Source: Steroidobacteraceae bacterium (GTDB taxonomy: Bacteria > Pseudomonadota > Gammaproteobacteria > Steroidobacterales > Steroidobacteraceae). Taken from it: a stretch of 7,833 nucleotides of DNA. The notes beneath the pieces were generated by a model. It worked only from the letters and a program-made list of their open reading frames with translations. It was not told the DNA's origin and searched no databases. The number at the start of each line of letters is the position of its first letter. Positions within the stretch are counted from its first letter, which is position 1. The position numbers and the translations under genes are program-made. Shown here one piece after another: positions 6,501-7,833 of this stretch. The stretch is taken from positions 1 through 7,833 of the forward strand of contig JAICKZ010000152.1 of NCBI GenBank assembly GCA_025927665.1. Direction: 5' to 3'.

Positions 6501-7786
6501 GGCATCCTCGTCGTAGCAGTGCTTAATTGAAAGGGTCTTAAGATCAAATCTTTGTTGATGATGATTCGTACCGGAAAACCAGGCCGAATAGTTAAGGTAG
6601 GTTGAATGTTAAGATTCTTGCGAGTGACTTGTTGACCGACCTCTGTCACGGTGCTCTGTAGACTGTCTTGCCCTGCTACGACCACCGTATTGGCATTATT
6701 ACGTTGAGGTGCGGCAAGCTCGGCACTCACACCAATCAATGTTGATAACGCGGCACCTTCAAAGAGTCGCGCCCAATGCCAATTCACTTTATCTTCAAGA
6801 CCGCTCTGCCCTTGTTCATCCATACCAGGTAATCGATCGAGTACGATGGAGGATCCATCAGGTAAGAACAATCGTGTCCATATTAATAAGACTCGCCTTT
6901 GCCCATAGGCAACTTGACTATCGTATTGACCCAGTAAACGTGATCCTTGTGGCACTAACAAATAATGACCTGTCACAGTGTCATAAATATTCTCCGTCAC
7001 CGCAGCCATGATTTGTCCGGGCAGATCAGAGTTAATGCCCGTAATGAGTGCTGCTGACATCACGGTTCCTGCCATCAATTGATACGGTGAAGCTGGGGTT
7101 TGCAATGTGCCCGATGCATAAATGTTCGCATTGGGCTCTTGATTCAAGAATGATTGCTTGGCACCTTGCATATTCTGCGCAGCGTCCTGATCAGATCGTG
7201 CATTAGTAATCGAACTTCCACCACTTGCCGCGATGGCGGCAGGAATCATCTTCATTGCTTTATCAAAGGTTGATTCAGCTGATGATATTGGTGATGAGGG
7301 TTGTGATGAAGATGCATGATGCGTCAATTGAAAGAACACCGTTGCCTTTTGTGCCGCATCATCTTCTTGTGCACGACGCAATCGATTGGCACGTGCGGTG
7401 TCTTCTTCTGCATTTGGCATGAAGCTTCCAGGTGCATCGTAGGTATTTAGTCCTGCTGCCTGTTCTGATTTTAAGATCGGTGTTCCCAATTCACCGAGTG
7501 GCGAACCCAATTGCGGAATATTTCTGGTAGTAGGAACACTGCCATAATCTTTTGGCAATCGTGCCAATGCCTCAGCAGTAGATACTTTTTGTGCCGGTCG
7601 TGCCTCTTCTGTCTTCACTTCAACCGCATTGGATTTCTTAGGCTGCAATGACCACAGCGATACACTGATCAGAATTCCAGCAACAATGATAATCACAATC
7701 ATGAGTGTGCGACGATTAAGTCGTGTGACCGGTTGAGGTTTACCACGCAAGGCCAAGCGTGATGGATCTTCTTTAGGTTCATTCAT
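6497..7786 (-). CDS. trbI: TrbI/VirB10-family conjugative transfer protein
   Basis: 429 residues. VirB10-type proteins span the cell envelope and link inner-membrane energy to the outer-membrane core complex of a type IV secretion system. A short cytoplasmic N-terminus is followed by one membrane segment (about 28-46, LMIVIIIVAGILISVSLW). A low-complexity, proline/alanine/serine-rich periplasmic stretch extends to about 230, as usual for the family. The C-terminal TrbI domain (about 232-418) shows QLMAGTVMSAALITGINSDL, YLLVPQGSRLLGQYDS, GQRRVLLIWTR and PDGSSIVLDRLPG, the family's best conserved motifs. The length is normal and no frame break is seen. It overlaps the upstream gene and the DUF2274-type gene by ATGA, so it belongs to one trb operon read leftwards. 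The symbol follows the P-type (trb) naming because of the downstream DUF2274 gene. Confidence 0.95.
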   Translation of the reverse strand: MNEPKEDPSRLALRGKPQPVTRLNRRTLMIVIIIVAGILISVSLWSLQPKKSNAVEVKTEEARPAQKVSTAEALARLPKDYGSVPTTRNIPQLGSPLGELGTPILKSEQAAGLNTYDAPGSFMPNAEEDTARANRLRRAQEDDAAQKATVFFQLTHHASSSQPSSPISSAESTFDKAMKMIPAAIAASGGSSITNARSDQDAAQNMQGAKQSFLNQEPNANIYASGTLQTPASPYQLMAGTVMSAALITGINSDLPGQIMAAVTENIYDTVTGHYLLVPQGSRLLGQYDSQVAYGQRRVLLIWTRLFLPDGSSIVLDRLPGMDEQGQSGLEDKVNWHWARLFEGAALSTLIGVSAELAAPQRNNANTVVVAGQDSLQSTVTEVGQQVTRKNLNIQPTLTIRPGFPVRIIINKDLILRPFQLSTATTRMP

Positions 7787-7833
7787 CGTGATGCACTCTT
7801 TACTGGTTCAACACGACTGATGCGAACGATCTT
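7783..7833 (-). CDS. trbG: C-terminal end of probable trbG
   Basis: The last 16 codons of a gene entering from the right edge (KIVRISRVEPVKSASR, then TGA). The stop overlaps the trbI start as ATGA. In P-type transfer operons the gene before trbI is trbG, a VirB9-like protein whose C-terminus tends to end in an alternating hydrophobic/basic strand such as KIVRISRV. The identity rests mostly on position, since too little sequence is present for a domain call. Confidence 0.55.
   Translation of the reverse strand, partial: KIVRISRVEPVKSASR

Overview
The window reads almost entirely on the minus strand and joins two blocks: the end of a conjugative transfer (trb) operon on the right, and a cluster of exported Rhs/YD-repeat proteins filling the rest. 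A TrbI/VirB10-type protein followed by a small DUF2274-type protein is typical of P-type (trb) type IV secretion loci on integrative conjugative elements and plasmids of beta- and gammaproteobacteria. The Rhs shell sequence, with motifs such as SQCPTC and ARTITTTWH, also resembles Rhs proteins from those groups. Composition is moderate and uneven by gene. I cannot name the genus.

Layout in transcription order (right to left): the last 16 codons of a probable trbG (7833-7783), trbI (7786-6497) and a DUF2274-type gene (6500-6267), all joined by ATGA overlaps. A 159-bp intergenic region follows, with a strong sigma70-like promoter and an inverted repeat just upstream of its -35. Then come an exported protein of three 100-residue fibronectin type III units ending in a short YD segment (6107-4992), and three tandem paralogs (4978-3596, 3596-2358, 2361-1168). 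Each paralog has a signal peptide, its own cysteine-rich N-terminal head, a QCxxC hinge, a conserved DUF6531-like core and a terminal pair of YD repeats. Last is an exported YD-repeat shell protein (1112 to the left edge) that is not complete in the window.

The main observation is that an Rhs-type protein seems to be divided into separate exported polypeptides. Three different head proteins and one FnIII protein all stop at about the same register of a YD repeat (…VTRQ or …LNRQ). The last gene has its own signal peptide and begins at an equivalent YD repeat, then carries the long shell. Overlapping stop and start codons, and one promoter ahead of the set, suggest coordinated expression. My inference is that several alternative or co-assembling heads share one shell. 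The toxin or effector tip, if there is one, lies left of the window and cannot be judged.

No tRNA, rRNA, CRISPR array, transposase or convincing terminator was found. Open frames on the plus strand are antisense shadows of these genes.
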